Position numbers and translations under genes: made by a program. Under the pieces are notes generated by a model. That model ran no database searches. It saw only the letters and a program-made list of their open reading frames with translations, and was not told the DNA's origin. A DNA stretch of 64,000 nucleotides from contig JAUICP010000002.1 in the NCBI GenBank assembly GCA_030427805.1, forward strand, positions 496,001-560,000. Direction: 5' to 3'. Position 1 is the stretch's first letter, and the number at the start of each line of letters is the position of its first letter. Positions 51,272 through 60,316 of this stretch are shown in pieces. Origin of the DNA: Bdellovibrionia bacterium. GTDB lineage: Bacteria; Bdellovibrionota; Bdellovibrionia; Bdellovibrionales; JAGQZY01.

Positions 51272-52304
51272 CTTCTGAACCACCTCTTGCTATGAGTACC
51301 TTACCTTCATTTTCGAGTCTCCGGGCCACATTAACAATTTCTTGTTGAGCTCCTTCAACGTCTGATAGACGGGCAGGTCCCATGTTATTGAGATCTTCGC
51401 GAAGTAAGTTTGCCGCACGTGAAGAAATATTTTTAAAGATTTTTTCTTTAATTTCTTCATTCGCTGTTTTGAGGGCCAGAATAAGTTTATCGTTGGGAAC
51501 CTCTTTAAGAAGAGTTTGAATTCCACGATCATCAATTTTGACAATATCCTCAAAGACAAACATGAGTTTTCTTATTTCTTCAGCGAGAATTGGATCTTTT
51601 TCTTCGATCCGCGACATAATTGATTTTTCTGCATTCTTATCCATGACGTTCAACATTTCAGCCACTGGCTGCACTCCACCCAGTGCCGCCTGCTCAACTG
51701 TACCAAGATTCGAAAGCTCTTCTTTTAGAACGCGATCAACTTCGGCGATCAACTCTGGAGCAACGTGGTCGAGATTCGACATTCTTAACACGACCTCAGC
51801 TTGCAATGCCTCCGGAAGCCGCTTTAAAACTTCACCTTTTTTCTCAGGTTCAAGGTGAGCCAAAATAACAGACACAGTCTGTGGGTGTTCGTTAATTAAA
51901 AAATTCGCTAGAGATTTAGCATCGACAAGCTCAAGACTTTCTAGAGATCGGGTTCCAGAAGAAGCACTAAGGTGACCGAGAATACCTCTAGCTCGCTCTT
52001 CACCGACAGCATCCACGATGGTATCTTTTTGTGTCACAGAATCCGAGAAGATATAGTCTTCAGACTCCGAAATCATTTCGTAAAATTCTTCTAGAACTTT
52101 CTTAGTTACTTCGATGGGGACAATTCTGTACTTCGACATCAAGCCGAGAAGCTTTCGGATATCGGCATCATCCATGTGCTTTAGCAAAACTTTAGTAGCC
52201 TCGGCACCCAGATAATTCACTAGAATAGCAGCCTTTTCAAAACCTCTTAAGCTTTCAAAATCTAGATCAGGTATCTTATTTAATCGAATGGTCGACTGAT
52301 CCAT
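51258..52304 (-). CDS. fliG: flagellar motor switch protein FliG
   Basis: The 348-residue switch and torque protein of the C-ring. The N-terminal half starts with RGFEKAAILVNYLGAEATKVLLKHM; the middle has the EHPQ motif (NEHPQTVSVILAHLEPEKKGEVLKRLP), and the C-terminal domain with charged residues that meet the stator (MFVFEDIVKIDDRGIQTLLKEV) is intact. It lies 2 bases after fliF, as usual. Confidence 0.97.
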   Translation of the reverse strand: MDQSTIRLNKIPDLDFESLRGFEKAAILVNYLGAEATKVLLKHMDDADIRKLLGLMSKYRIVPIEVTKKVLEEFYEMISESEDYIFSDSVTQKDTIVDAVGEERARGILGHLSASSGTRSLESLELVDAKSLANFLINEHPQTVSVILAHLEPEKKGEVLKRLPEALQAEVVLRMSNLDHVAPELIAEVDRVLKEELSNLGTVEQAALGGVQPVAEMLNVMDKNAEKSIMSRIEEKDPILAEEIRKLMFVFEDIVKIDDRGIQTLLKEVPNDKLILALKTANEEIKEKIFKNISSRAANLLREDLNNMGPARLSDVEGAQQEIVNVARRLENEGKVLIARGGSEDALV

Positions 52305-52306
52305 AC

Positions 52307-53956
52307 TTAATAGTCCCTTCTAACCAACCACAGGCTGAAGGCTCCAGCCGCCTTCTCCTGGTCATTTTCCATAATCTTCATTATACGCTCTTTTAGAAGC
52401 TCCGACTCAGCTTTATCTGGATCGAGGCTCTCTTCGAGAATTGGTAGCGCATTAGACATACCTGGAAGCGTATTATCTACGGACTGTAGGTCTTCCAACT
52501 CCTCAATCGTCCGTGGAAGCATGTCCTCCACAGAATCTTGGAAGCTGTCAGTAATCCATCTCATAAATGGACGAATCACTACGAGATAGAGCAGACCGAG
52601 GCCAAAGAGCGCAAGCCCCCACGTCGCCAAAAAGCGAAGGAGTCTCTCTCTATGAAGAGTTTTGAGAACCCTTTCTGACTCTCTAAAATCTTCACCTTTA
52701 AACTGCAGACTCTCAATTTTAAAAGAGTCACCACGTTGAGCATTAAAGCCAATCGTGTTTTTAACGATATTTTCAAACTTAACGAGTTCCTCTTGAGATC
52801 GAGGAGTCCACTGAGTTGAAACCTCACCGCCCTCGCCTTCTACCTCAGAAGTGGTACCATCCACAACGACAGCAATACTGAGGCGCTCAAGCTTTCCGGC
52901 AGCCTCAACAACATTTTTTCGTGTCTTAGGTACATCATAGTTCGTCGTTTTAAGTTCTTTCTTAACATCTTGATTAAAAGCAACATTACCAGCATCGGCA
53001 GCACCCGGAAGGTTTGCTCGTGCTCCCGGAACTCCCGTCGGGTTCGACCGATTTCCGTTGAGACTTTCTTCTTCAGTTTGAATACTTCGAATCGCAGTCT
53101 TATCTGGATCGATAAGCTCTTGCATCATCGAAACTTTTTGCGGATTCAAACTCGCGTTAACTCGAACAATGACTTTTCCTTCACCAACAAGTCTCGTTAA
53201 TGCTGTTTCAACCTCTTCCTCAAGGCCCATCTCAATTTTCTTTTGTAGCTCCATCAATTCGCTAGAGCCCGCCATATTTGGATTCCCTCTTTTAGAAAGA
53301 ACCCGACCTTTGGCATCGATCACAGAAACGTATTCTGGCTCAAGATCTTCGACCGCATTTGCTACTAGATATGTGATCCCACGAATTTGATCTTGATTAA
53401 GTCCCTTACCCGGGAGTAAATCGACTACGACCGAAGCCTTTGCGTTTCCGCCTTCTTCGAGAAAAGTCTTCTTTGGTGGAAGCGCGAGAATAACTTTCGA
53501 TCTCTTAACAACATCAAGACTGTTAATCGCTCGCATCAACTCACCTTGCAAAGCTCTTTGGTAATTAACCCGTTGAGCGTAGGAAGTTTGACCGAAATCC
53601 TGTTTATCAAAAAGTTCGAGTCCAATATCACCAATTTTCCCGTCACCAATCTCTGACATCAATGACATCTGCGAGGAGTGAAGAAGTCCTTTAGCTACGA
53701 GAACTGTAGAACCTCCATCGGCAATGCGATAGGGAATATTCTTTCTCTGTAAAAGATCAACAACCTCACCCACTTGATCCGGCGGAATATTGGTCAAAAG
53801 AGGAACTTGATCTTTACCCGATAAAACAACGACAAGTACGAAGAGTCCAATCACAGCAACGACAATGGTTGCAAGCATTGATACTCTCTTTACGGGCGAA
53901 AGAGTCTTATAAAAATCTCTGGATTGTGCGACGAGCGTCCTAAACAATTCATTCAA
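52307..53956 (-). CDS. fliF: flagellar MS-ring protein FliF
   Basis: The 549-residue MS-ring protein, the base of the flagellum in the inner membrane. Membrane segments lie near residues 25-47 (MLATIVVAVIGLFVLVVVLS) and 438-460 (LATWGLALFGLGLLYLVVI). The ring-building motifs in between are recognisable (YRIADGGSTVLVAKG; YQRALQGELMRAINSLDVVKRSKVILALP). The C-terminus, which binds FliG, is present and acidic. It follows fliE after about 50 bases. Confidence 0.97.
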   Translation of the reverse strand: MNELFRTLVAQSRDFYKTLSPVKRVSMLATIVVAVIGLFVLVVVLSGKDQVPLLTNIPPDQVGEVVDLLQRKNIPYRIADGGSTVLVAKGLLHSSQMSLMSEIGDGKIGDIGLELFDKQDFGQTSYAQRVNYQRALQGELMRAINSLDVVKRSKVILALPPKKTFLEEGGNAKASVVVDLLPGKGLNQDQIRGITYLVANAVEDLEPEYVSVIDAKGRVLSKRGNPNMAGSSELMELQKKIEMGLEEEVETALTRLVGEGKVIVRVNASLNPQKVSMMQELIDPDKTAIRSIQTEEESLNGNRSNPTGVPGARANLPGAADAGNVAFNQDVKKELKTTNYDVPKTRKNVVEAAGKLERLSIAVVVDGTTSEVEGEGGEVSTQWTPRSQEELVKFENIVKNTIGFNAQRGDSFKIESLQFKGEDFRESERVLKTLHRERLLRFLATWGLALFGLGLLYLVVIRPFMRWITDSFQDSVEDMLPRTIEELEDLQSVDNTLPGMSNALPILEESLDPDKAESELLKERIMKIMENDQEKAAGAFSLWLVRRDY

Positions 53957-54007
53957 TGGATGATCCCTCCTAGACCATTAAGTGGCTACTCAACAATAAC
54001 TAAAGCC

Positions 54008-54340
54008 TCAAACCTGCATCTTCATTACTTCTTGATAGGCATCGATAATTTTGTTTCTTACCTTAGTCATCAATCTCAGAGCAATGTCAGCTCGTTCTGT
54101 CGCTGTCATTACCTCTGCGATATTGGTCGTCTTACCCGTAGCAAGTGCTTGCATCTTTGTATCAGCAACTTTCTGCAACTTATTGACTTCCATAATGGAA
54201 TTATTCAGCGTCTCAGCGAATGACCCATCCTTTTCGTCAATACTCGGTTGATTTATTCGAAAATCATTTGCACGAATTTCACTCGTGGTTTGCCCTCGAT
54301 CGAGAAGCTTTTGGGAATTTCTAATACTCAAACCGTCCAT
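54008..54340 (-). CDS. fliE: flagellar hook-basal body protein FliE
   Basis: A 110-residue protein joining the MS ring and the rod. The C-terminal family region is clear (VADTKMQALATGKTTNIAEVMTATERADIALRLMTKVRNKIIDAYQEVMKMQV). AAGGA lies 8 bases upstream of ATG. It lies between flgC and fliF, the conserved order. Confidence 0.96.
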   Translation of the reverse strand: MDGLSIRNSQKLLDRGQTTSEIRANDFRINQPSIDEKDGSFAETLNNSIMEVNKLQKVADTKMQALATGKTTNIAEVMTATERADIALRLMTKVRNKIIDAYQEVMKMQV

Positions 54341-54405
54341 GGTCTAAATCCTTCCTGGATCTATAAATATTGTACACGATTTATCCGATAAACCGTTCTA
54401 ATTTT

Positions 54406-54846
54406 TTATTGCCCAATCTCAAGGGCAGTTAATGCCATGTCCTTAGTCGCGTTCATGGCGGAAACATTCGCTTCATAGGCTCGAGTCGCCTGAATCATAT
54501 TGGCCATCTCTTCCATTAAGTTAATATTTGGATAAGCAACATAGCCATCCGGGTTCGCATCGGGGTGGTCTGGATCGTACTTCATCCGAGGAGCGCTTCG
54601 ATCGACATGAATATCGGTGACCTGGACCCTTTGCAGACTACGGTCTGGTTGGGACATGAGGATATCACCAAAACTCTTTGCCTCTGGGATCGGCTCTAGA
54701 ACCACATCTTTACGACGGTAGGGTCCTCCCTCTGGAGTTCGAGTTGTATTTATATTGGCGATGTTACTCGAGATCGTATTCATGCGCGTGCGCTGAGCCG
54801 CCATACCACTCGAACTAATTCTCATTCCCGTTAAAATATCACCCAC
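54406..54846 (-). CDS. flgC: flagellar proximal rod protein FlgC
   Basis: A 146-residue rod protein. It has the rod signature (GMRISSSGMAAQRTRMNTISSNIANINTTRTPEGGPYRRKDVV) and the C-terminal helix (NLMEEMANMIQATRAYEANVSAMNATKDMALTALEIG). It follows flgB after about 40 bases. Confidence 0.97.
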   Translation of the reverse strand: MGDILTGMRISSSGMAAQRTRMNTISSNIANINTTRTPEGGPYRRKDVVLEPIPEAKSFGDILMSQPDRSLQRVQVTDIHVDRSAPRMKYDPDHPDANPDGYVAYPNINLMEEMANMIQATRAYEANVSAMNATKDMALTALEIGQ

Positions 54847-54886
54847 TATAAACCACCTTTATAAATCAAAGCTTAAAAGCCCTTCT

Positions 54887-55300
54887 TTATCGTCCACCTT
54901 CACTTACGGCGTACCTCATTGCAGCTAATTTTTTCTGCATTAATTTAATGGCTGCCTTGTATAGAATCGTATTCTCAGCCAATTCAGCCATTTCTCTTTC
55001 AAGATTCACGGTATTTCCATCATTGGAGGTCACGACGTCTGGATTGTCATAAACATCGGCCCGAGCCCTAGAAATCGCACCCTGGCCCATTAAGAAATGA
55101 TCCTTATCCGAAACATGCATCTTACCCAAGCCCTCAGTATCAATCGCTCTCGAAAGGGCCTCTTCAAAGTCTACTTTTTTTGCCTTGTACCCAGGAGTTT
55201 CAGCATTAGCGATATTGGAATTGAGCACATTTTGTTTAAGGAGGCGAAAGTTAATTGCAGCCCCGAGTGCTTTTGAAGTTTTATCGTAGATCTGACTCAC
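54887..55300 (-). CDS. flgB: flagellar proximal rod protein FlgB
   Basis: A 137-residue rod protein: N-terminal ALGAAINFRLLKQNVLNSNIANAETPGYKAKKVDFEEAL and C-terminal VNLEREMAELAENTILYKAAIKLMQKKLAAMRYAVSEG fit the family. The start overlaps the stop of the sigma-54 activator gene by 4 bases, so the regulator and rod genes are translationally coupled, an arrangement that may provide feedback. Confidence 0.97.
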   Translation of the reverse strand: MSQIYDKTSKALGAAINFRLLKQNVLNSNIANAETPGYKAKKVDFEEALSRAIDTEGLGKMHVSDKDHFLMGQGAISRARADVYDNPDVVTSNDGNTVNLEREMAELAENTILYKAAIKLMQKKLAAMRYAVSEGGR

Positions 55301-56247
55301 AATATCCCCTCCTGGCGATACTCCCTAATTTTATTTCGCAGAGTACGGATAGATATTCCAAGTAGCCGCGCCGCTTGGGTACGATTTTGGTTAGTGTGAT
55401 CTAGCGTTTGCAATATAAGGAGTTTTTCAGCTTGTGAAATGGACATCCCGGGAGCAAAACGCTGAAAACTTGAGTTCTCACAATATCCAGGGATATCGAG
55501 GTCACTCACTTCAATTTGCTCGCCAGTAGACATCAATACAGCCCTCTGAATCGTATTCTGTAATTCTCTAATATTTCCCGGCCACTCCCAATTTAGGAGC
55601 TTTTCCATGGCCTCTTTAGATAAAATCTTTTGCGACAAAGAGTTTTCTGTACAGACTGCTTCCACAAAATGATGGGCCAAAAGTCGAATATCTTTTGGAC
55701 GCTCTCGAAGTGGGATCGTACGCATTGGAATCACATTTAGGCGGTAGTATAGATCTTCTCTAAAACTACCTTCTTTAACCATCTGAGTGAGATCTCTGTT
55801 AGAGGTACAAATGATTCGAACATCGACTTTCTTCACTCCAACACCACCGAGGCGTTCAATCTCACCCTCTTGAATGACTCGCAAAATTTTTGCCTGAATC
55901 AGTAAAGGAAGTTCTGAAATTTCATCCAAAAGGAAAGTCCCTTTATGAGCGACCTCGAATTTTCCGGGCTTTGCCTGGTCGGCTCCAGTAAATGCACCTC
56001 TTTCATATCCAAAAAGCTCACTTTCGATCAAACTCTCCGGAACTGCTGCGCAGTTAATGGCCACAAAGGCATTATTCGCTCTCGAACTCTTTGCATGTAT
56101 AAATCGAGACAGAAGCTCCTTACCCGTACCACTTTCACCCTGAATCAAGACCGTTGCTTTAGTGGGGGCAATGTTCTCCGCGATCTGCAACGTCCTGTGC
56201 ATTTCGCGATCATGGGTCATCACCATGCTATAATCTTTTTGAGTCAT
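55297..56247 (-). CDS. receiver-less sigma-54-dependent transcriptional activator in the flagellar operon
   Basis: A 316-residue activator with only the AAA+ domain and a Fis-type helix-turn-helix. The AAA+ motifs are Walker A (VLIQGESGTGKELLSRF), the GAFTGA loop (GYERGAFTGADQAKPGKF), Walker B (GTFLLDEISELP) and the arginine-finger region. The C-terminal DNA-binding end is NQNRTQAARLLGISIRTLRNKIREYRQEG. Without an N-terminal receiver, its activity must be controlled by amount, a partner or not at all. Position directly ahead of flgB suggests it activates flagellar genes, like FlrC/FlgR in other bacteria, but it is itself inside the operon. Confidence 0.93.
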   Translation of the reverse strand: MTQKDYSMVMTHDREMHRTLQIAENIAPTKATVLIQGESGTGKELLSRFIHAKSSRANNAFVAINCAAVPESLIESELFGYERGAFTGADQAKPGKFEVAHKGTFLLDEISELPLLIQAKILRVIQEGEIERLGGVGVKKVDVRIICTSNRDLTQMVKEGSFREDLYYRLNVIPMRTIPLRERPKDIRLLAHHFVEAVCTENSLSQKILSKEAMEKLLNWEWPGNIRELQNTIQRAVLMSTGEQIEVSDLDIPGYCENSSFQRFAPGMSISQAEKLLILQTLDHTNQNRTQAARLLGISIRTLRNKIREYRQEGIL

Positions 56248-56257
56248 CCTAATACTC

Positions 56258-59041
56258 CTATTGTGTCATCCCTGACATAGCTGGAATACGTTCAATATAC
56301 TTTTTATAGTTATCCTTCCACTCTGATTCCTTCAGCTTTTCCTGAGCTAAGTTATACCAAAATGGATTCGAATCATTTTTCAATGGTTCCCAAACCTGTT
56401 GGGCTTCTCTAATTCGACCGGCGTCGAAGTGCAAAGTACCCAGCTGGTAGCGAGCCGAATTAAATTCTCTGTTTTCAATATCTTGATCGAGAAGTTTATT
56501 GTACGCAGTAATGGCATCCTGAGGTTTTTTGGTTTTAGCATAGGCCTCTCCAAGGTTCTCAAGAGCCTTCAGATAAATGTGGTCCTTTTTGGCATCATTG
56601 CTATCCACGATGCGTACGACCTCTTCAAAATTGAGAATAGCTTCAGCCAATTTATCTTCTGTCTTAAGGATCTCGCCCAACTTAAAGTAGGGCTCAATTT
56701 TCAAGTACTCGTTACCTTCCCAAGATTTCAATAGCTCCTTGAAATACTTCTTAGCAAGATCGAGACGACCTCTTTCTTTTGAAATATCAGCTAGAAGTAT
56801 AACTCTTTCAATTTTTTCAATATCGTTAAGTGGCTTTGTAGATTGAATAGACTGAATATACTTTTCGGCCGTCGCAAAACTACCCTTCTTATAATTGACA
56901 GCTGCAAGTCTCAATTGCGCCCTGGCAATGCTTGGCAGAGTTTCGAAGACACTTCTTGTAAAAGTGTTTCCTTGCTTTTCTATCTCCTGTAAGCGCGAAA
57001 GAGTCTTCTCATAAATTTCACGGGCCTTCTCAAAAACACCCGCCTGCTCATAGGCCCTACCAACAAAGTATTCAGTGTCTACTCGCTCATTAGACTTCAA
57101 CCAAGTCAGTGTATAGCGACCATTCGTCTTAAGGGCATTAAAGAAGTCTCCGTTTTCAACGTGATCTTTAATATCCTCAGTAATATTTCGAACGATTCGA
57201 TCCTCGTAAGTTTTCTTTTTATCCATAGTCGGATTCTCTTGAAAGAATTCAACGAGAACATTAGTCGCCGATTCGTAGTCTCCCCGCGAAAAGAAACCAT
57301 CAGAAATCATAAAGGTGATGAACTCCTTAGAGTATGGAAGATCGATGAGCTTTCTCATCTCTTTCATCTCTTCGATGGTCGCCTTCATCTCTTTTTCTTT
57401 CATATCTTTCATGCGACGACTGAGCATTCGAATCCGTGCAACCTTAGCACCAGTTGTCGTTCTATAGCGAAAGTAGCTTTCTTTGTAAGCACCCAGAGAT
57501 CTCGAGGCCGGTGCGCCAAGAATCTCGATAAGCTCTCCAATACGAGTCAGCGCATATCCGCCATGGGTGTGCTCGGGAAATCTCTGCATATACAGGCGCA
57601 AGTTATCCAAACTTCTCTTTGGCTCTCTTTCCCAAAAAAGAGACTCTGCTAAGTTAAAAAGCGCGTAAGGGTGATCTTGTATGAAAGTCTTGTATTTACG
57701 AATAGCCTCATCATAAGCGGTAATTGCATCTGAATATTCCATTCGATCAAAATAGACATTCCCCTTGAGGAAGGCAGCAGCGGCTTTATCTTCAACAAAC
57801 TGAGTGGTCCCTTCGATCTCATCAAGAACCTTTGCTGCCTGCTTAGACTGCTTAAGGTCTAAGAAACTTCGCGCCACCGCGAGGCGAACTTTTCCTCGCA
57901 ATTTGGAGTCCTTGTAATGTCTTAAGTAGCGATTAAAAAACTTAATGGCGTTGAGATGATCTCCTCGATTTTGGTAGGCAAATCCAATGAAAAGAGTCGT
58001 TTTTTCTGTCGCGGGTGACCCGGGGAATTTTCGTGTCAACTTGTCGTAGTGACCCATTGCTTGATCAAAGGTTTCTACGTTGTTGGTTTTTTCCCATTGG
58101 GAATAAAGAAGATCTGCTCTTATATATTCCAAAATTTCTTCATAGCGAGAGTCTTTAAAAGATTTATCAAATTCTTCGATGGCTTTTATCGTCGCCGCGA
58201 CACGCCCCTTCTTAAAGAGACCGAGAATGAAACGAGCTTGTTTATTCTCGAGAGTGTCCTTAGGGTCAATTTCATAAATGGTCGGCGACTCTTTTAAAAC
58301 TTTATAAATCTTGTTTTCTAATGGGTACTCTGGAAAGGGTAAATAGATATTAGTTTGCGAGGCGATAATTGAAGATTTTTTAATTTCTTTTTCGGTGACA
58401 TTGAATCGCTCCAATTTAGGATCTGAACCATCAAGTGTTCGAATACTACCAATGTTTTCAAGACCTTTTTCTGACTGACTCTCCGGCTTATTGAGTTTTG
58501 TCTTTGCGACGGGTCGCTGCTGTTTCGGCTGGGGAACAACGATGTAATCAGTACCTGCCGGACTCCTCTTTTCGGAACCCTTTTGGGCTGCGTTTTGATT
58601 TTGCGCCTGGATGGGTTTTTTATTTTCGTCGATATAGAAATCTATCACTAAGCGGGACGGAGATTCAGTCAAGTAGTCGAAGCTTTCAACTTTGTGACCA
58701 CTAAGAACAAAGCGAATCTCAGTATGCTCATCCAGACCTTTGGGGGTGATTTCTACTTTTTCAATTCGATCGTCTTTTATTGCTCTCAAGGCAGCGATGG
58801 ACTTCTCGTCTAATTGCGGAATGCGCAGATAAACAACACTCTTACCATCTCGTTCTTCAGTGTTCATTTGGTAAAGCCACTGTGATCTTCCCGAGAACTC
58901 AATATGAGTGGCATCGGAGATGGCGCGAACTAAAGCCTGGATTTGACTGTCTTGGGCGAAAGAAGACTGCGCTAGCACACTCAACCCGACTAGACACAGG
59001 ACTCTTAAAATATGTTGGTACTTTTGGCTAAAGTAGACCAA
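56258..59041 (-). CDS. large exported TPR-repeat protein heading the flagellar cluster
   Basis: A 927-residue protein. TTG at 59041 is preferred to ATG 59167: GGAGG lies 5 bases upstream, the signal peptide then sits at the N-terminus (HILRVLCLVGLSVLAQSSFAQ), and a sigma-54-type promoter at 59065-59080 would start the mRNA below 59167. Residues 25-130 resemble an AMIN-like beta domain (RIEKVEITPKGLDEHTEIRFVLSG then SPSRLVIDFY), found in envelope proteins. From about residue 250 to the end there are many tetratricopeptide repeats (for example YDKLTRKFPGSPATEKTTLFIGFAYQNRG). It probably assembles or anchors the basal body in the periplasm. It precedes the activator gene by 10 bases. Confidence 0.87.
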   Translation of the reverse strand: MVYFSQKYQHILRVLCLVGLSVLAQSSFAQDSQIQALVRAISDATHIEFSGRSQWLYQMNTEERDGKSVVYLRIPQLDEKSIAALRAIKDDRIEKVEITPKGLDEHTEIRFVLSGHKVESFDYLTESPSRLVIDFYIDENKKPIQAQNQNAAQKGSEKRSPAGTDYIVVPQPKQQRPVAKTKLNKPESQSEKGLENIGSIRTLDGSDPKLERFNVTEKEIKKSSIIASQTNIYLPFPEYPLENKIYKVLKESPTIYEIDPKDTLENKQARFILGLFKKGRVAATIKAIEEFDKSFKDSRYEEILEYIRADLLYSQWEKTNNVETFDQAMGHYDKLTRKFPGSPATEKTTLFIGFAYQNRGDHLNAIKFFNRYLRHYKDSKLRGKVRLAVARSFLDLKQSKQAAKVLDEIEGTTQFVEDKAAAAFLKGNVYFDRMEYSDAITAYDEAIRKYKTFIQDHPYALFNLAESLFWEREPKRSLDNLRLYMQRFPEHTHGGYALTRIGELIEILGAPASRSLGAYKESYFRYRTTTGAKVARIRMLSRRMKDMKEKEMKATIEEMKEMRKLIDLPYSKEFITFMISDGFFSRGDYESATNVLVEFFQENPTMDKKKTYEDRIVRNITEDIKDHVENGDFFNALKTNGRYTLTWLKSNERVDTEYFVGRAYEQAGVFEKAREIYEKTLSRLQEIEKQGNTFTRSVFETLPSIARAQLRLAAVNYKKGSFATAEKYIQSIQSTKPLNDIEKIERVILLADISKERGRLDLAKKYFKELLKSWEGNEYLKIEPYFKLGEILKTEDKLAEAILNFEEVVRIVDSNDAKKDHIYLKALENLGEAYAKTKKPQDAITAYNKLLDQDIENREFNSARYQLGTLHFDAGRIREAQQVWEPLKNDSNPFWYNLAQEKLKESEWKDNYKKYIERIPAMSGMTQ

Positions 59042-59064
59042 TAAACCCTCCTGCCAAGATATAA

Positions 59065-59080
59065 AGCATTTTGAATGCCA
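59065..59080 (-). promoter_or_regulatory. sigma-54-type promoter candidate TGGCATTCAAAATGCT
   Basis: On the minus strand GG-N10-GC spacing is exact with TGGCA and TGCT. Transcription would begin near 59054, ahead of the ribosome-binding site GGAGG and the TTG at 59041. A second, weaker candidate (TGGCCGATTGTAAGCA, 59210-59225) lies upstream. Confidence 0.6.
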
Positions 59081-59319
59081 ATTAGAATTTAGGTCCCAGA
59101 CTGTATTAGGAGACATAGCCCGCGTTTTTAGCTTCAAATTTATGGCGTCCTGCCAAGCTAATGACATCCTACGTAAGTTTGGATCTTACTCGACCTCGAC
59201 CTGTATAAGTGCTTACAATCGGCCAGGGAGGTTTCTTTCCGAAGATTTTGTTAGAATTATTTTAGTGCCTAATTATTACGCATTTCAAGAGTGAATCGAG
59301 TTCTTGTGGAGAAGAGTTT

Positions 59320-60306
59320 TTGAGTGACCTAAATAGAAACACCAAAACAATTATTCTGCGCTTAGCCCCTTGGCTGAGAGAGGCCGCCCAGGACCTGATT
59401 CTCTTTGGTACGATTCTTTTTTGCCTGGTCTTTCTCATTAGCTTTCCAAGTCACGAACTTTCAAAAATGAGTTTCAACCAAAAGGCACCCGAGTCGATCC
59501 CGTCATCAGTCCCCTCAGGGCGACTCTTTGTTATTGAAGGATTACCAAACTCGTACGAGTTGAGAGTCAACAACCGAAGACTGACTCCCCTCTATGAAAA
59601 CGTCAACTTTCTTGGCGCTGTAGGAATTTCCCAACGGAACTTCGTAACTCTCACTGGATTCTATAAAACTCGAAACCGCGAAAAAGCGAACTGGTTTCAA
59701 CGCTTTTTGTTTGTACAAGAAGTGAGCGGCTTTAGTAAAAAGATCGAAGTCAGTCCAAAGCTGGAAATTAAAAAGGCCAGCAACTTAAGACTACCGTCAT
59801 CGGTTTGGAACAAACTAGAAAACGCCGAAGAAAAAAGAAAAAAGTTTGAGCGCAGACTCATGAGAGACGTGTTGAATAACTTCACTCACCTCAAAGAATT
59901 CAATTGCTGGTATCCCCCTTTGCAGTCCAAAACGACATCGGTTTTTGGCAAGGCTCGAATTCTTCCCAATGGTCGACACTACTTCCATTCCGGCCTTGAT
60001 TTGCGGGCCCGGAATAATACTCCGATTCGATCCATGGGTGATGGAGTCGTTGTTCTTGCCGACAAAATGATTGTCTCCGGAGGCACCATCGTCATTGACC
60101 ACGGCGGAGGACTCTTCTCGCGATACTTTCACATGAATGATATCGAAGTCGAAGAGGGAACCCATATTCTGCGTGGTCAACAGATTGGCCTCAGCGGGTC
60201 TACCGGCAGAGTCAATGGCCCCCACCTCCATTGGGAAGTGATCTGGAAGGGCCTTGCAGTCGACCCCCTCGAAGCCATCAACGAATGGAAAAAAATCTGC
60301 GGCTAG
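59320..60306 (+). CDS. membrane-anchored LytM/M23 family peptidase
   Basis: A 328-residue protein. TTG start at 59320 with GGAG 8 bases upstream; one membrane segment near residues 20-42 (AQDLILFGTILFCLVFLISF). The C-terminal M23 domain is complete: HSGLDLRARNNTPI (zinc His and Asp), GDGVVVLADKMIVSGGTIVIDHGGG, and PHLHWEV (HxH zinc/catalytic). The preceding region is a linker with Lys-rich helices. It should cut peptide crosslinks of peptidoglycan in the periplasm, which fits cell division or, given the flagellar neighbours, rod passage through the wall; the latter is inference. Confidence 0.93.
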   Translation: MSDLNRNTKTIILRLAPWLREAAQDLILFGTILFCLVFLISFPSHELSKMSFNQKAPESIPSSVPSGRLFVIEGLPNSYELRVNNRRLTPLYENVNFLGAVGISQRNFVTLTGFYKTRNREKANWFQRFLFVQEVSGFSKKIEVSPKLEIKKASNLRLPSSVWNKLENAEEKRKKFERRLMRDVLNNFTHLKEFNCWYPPLQSKTTSVFGKARILPNGRHYFHSGLDLRARNNTPIRSMGDGVVVLADKMIVSGGTIVIDHGGGLFSRYFHMNDIEVEEGTHILRGQQIGLSGSTGRVNGPHLHWEVIWKGLAVDPLEAINEWKKICG

Positions 60307-60316
60307 GTCAAAGCCT

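Noticed and set aside
59210-59225. Second sigma-54-like site TGGCCGATTGTAAGCA upstream of the TPR gene
   Set aside because: Spacing is right but the -12 side is AAGC, and a better site lies closer to the start. Mentioned only as an alternative.
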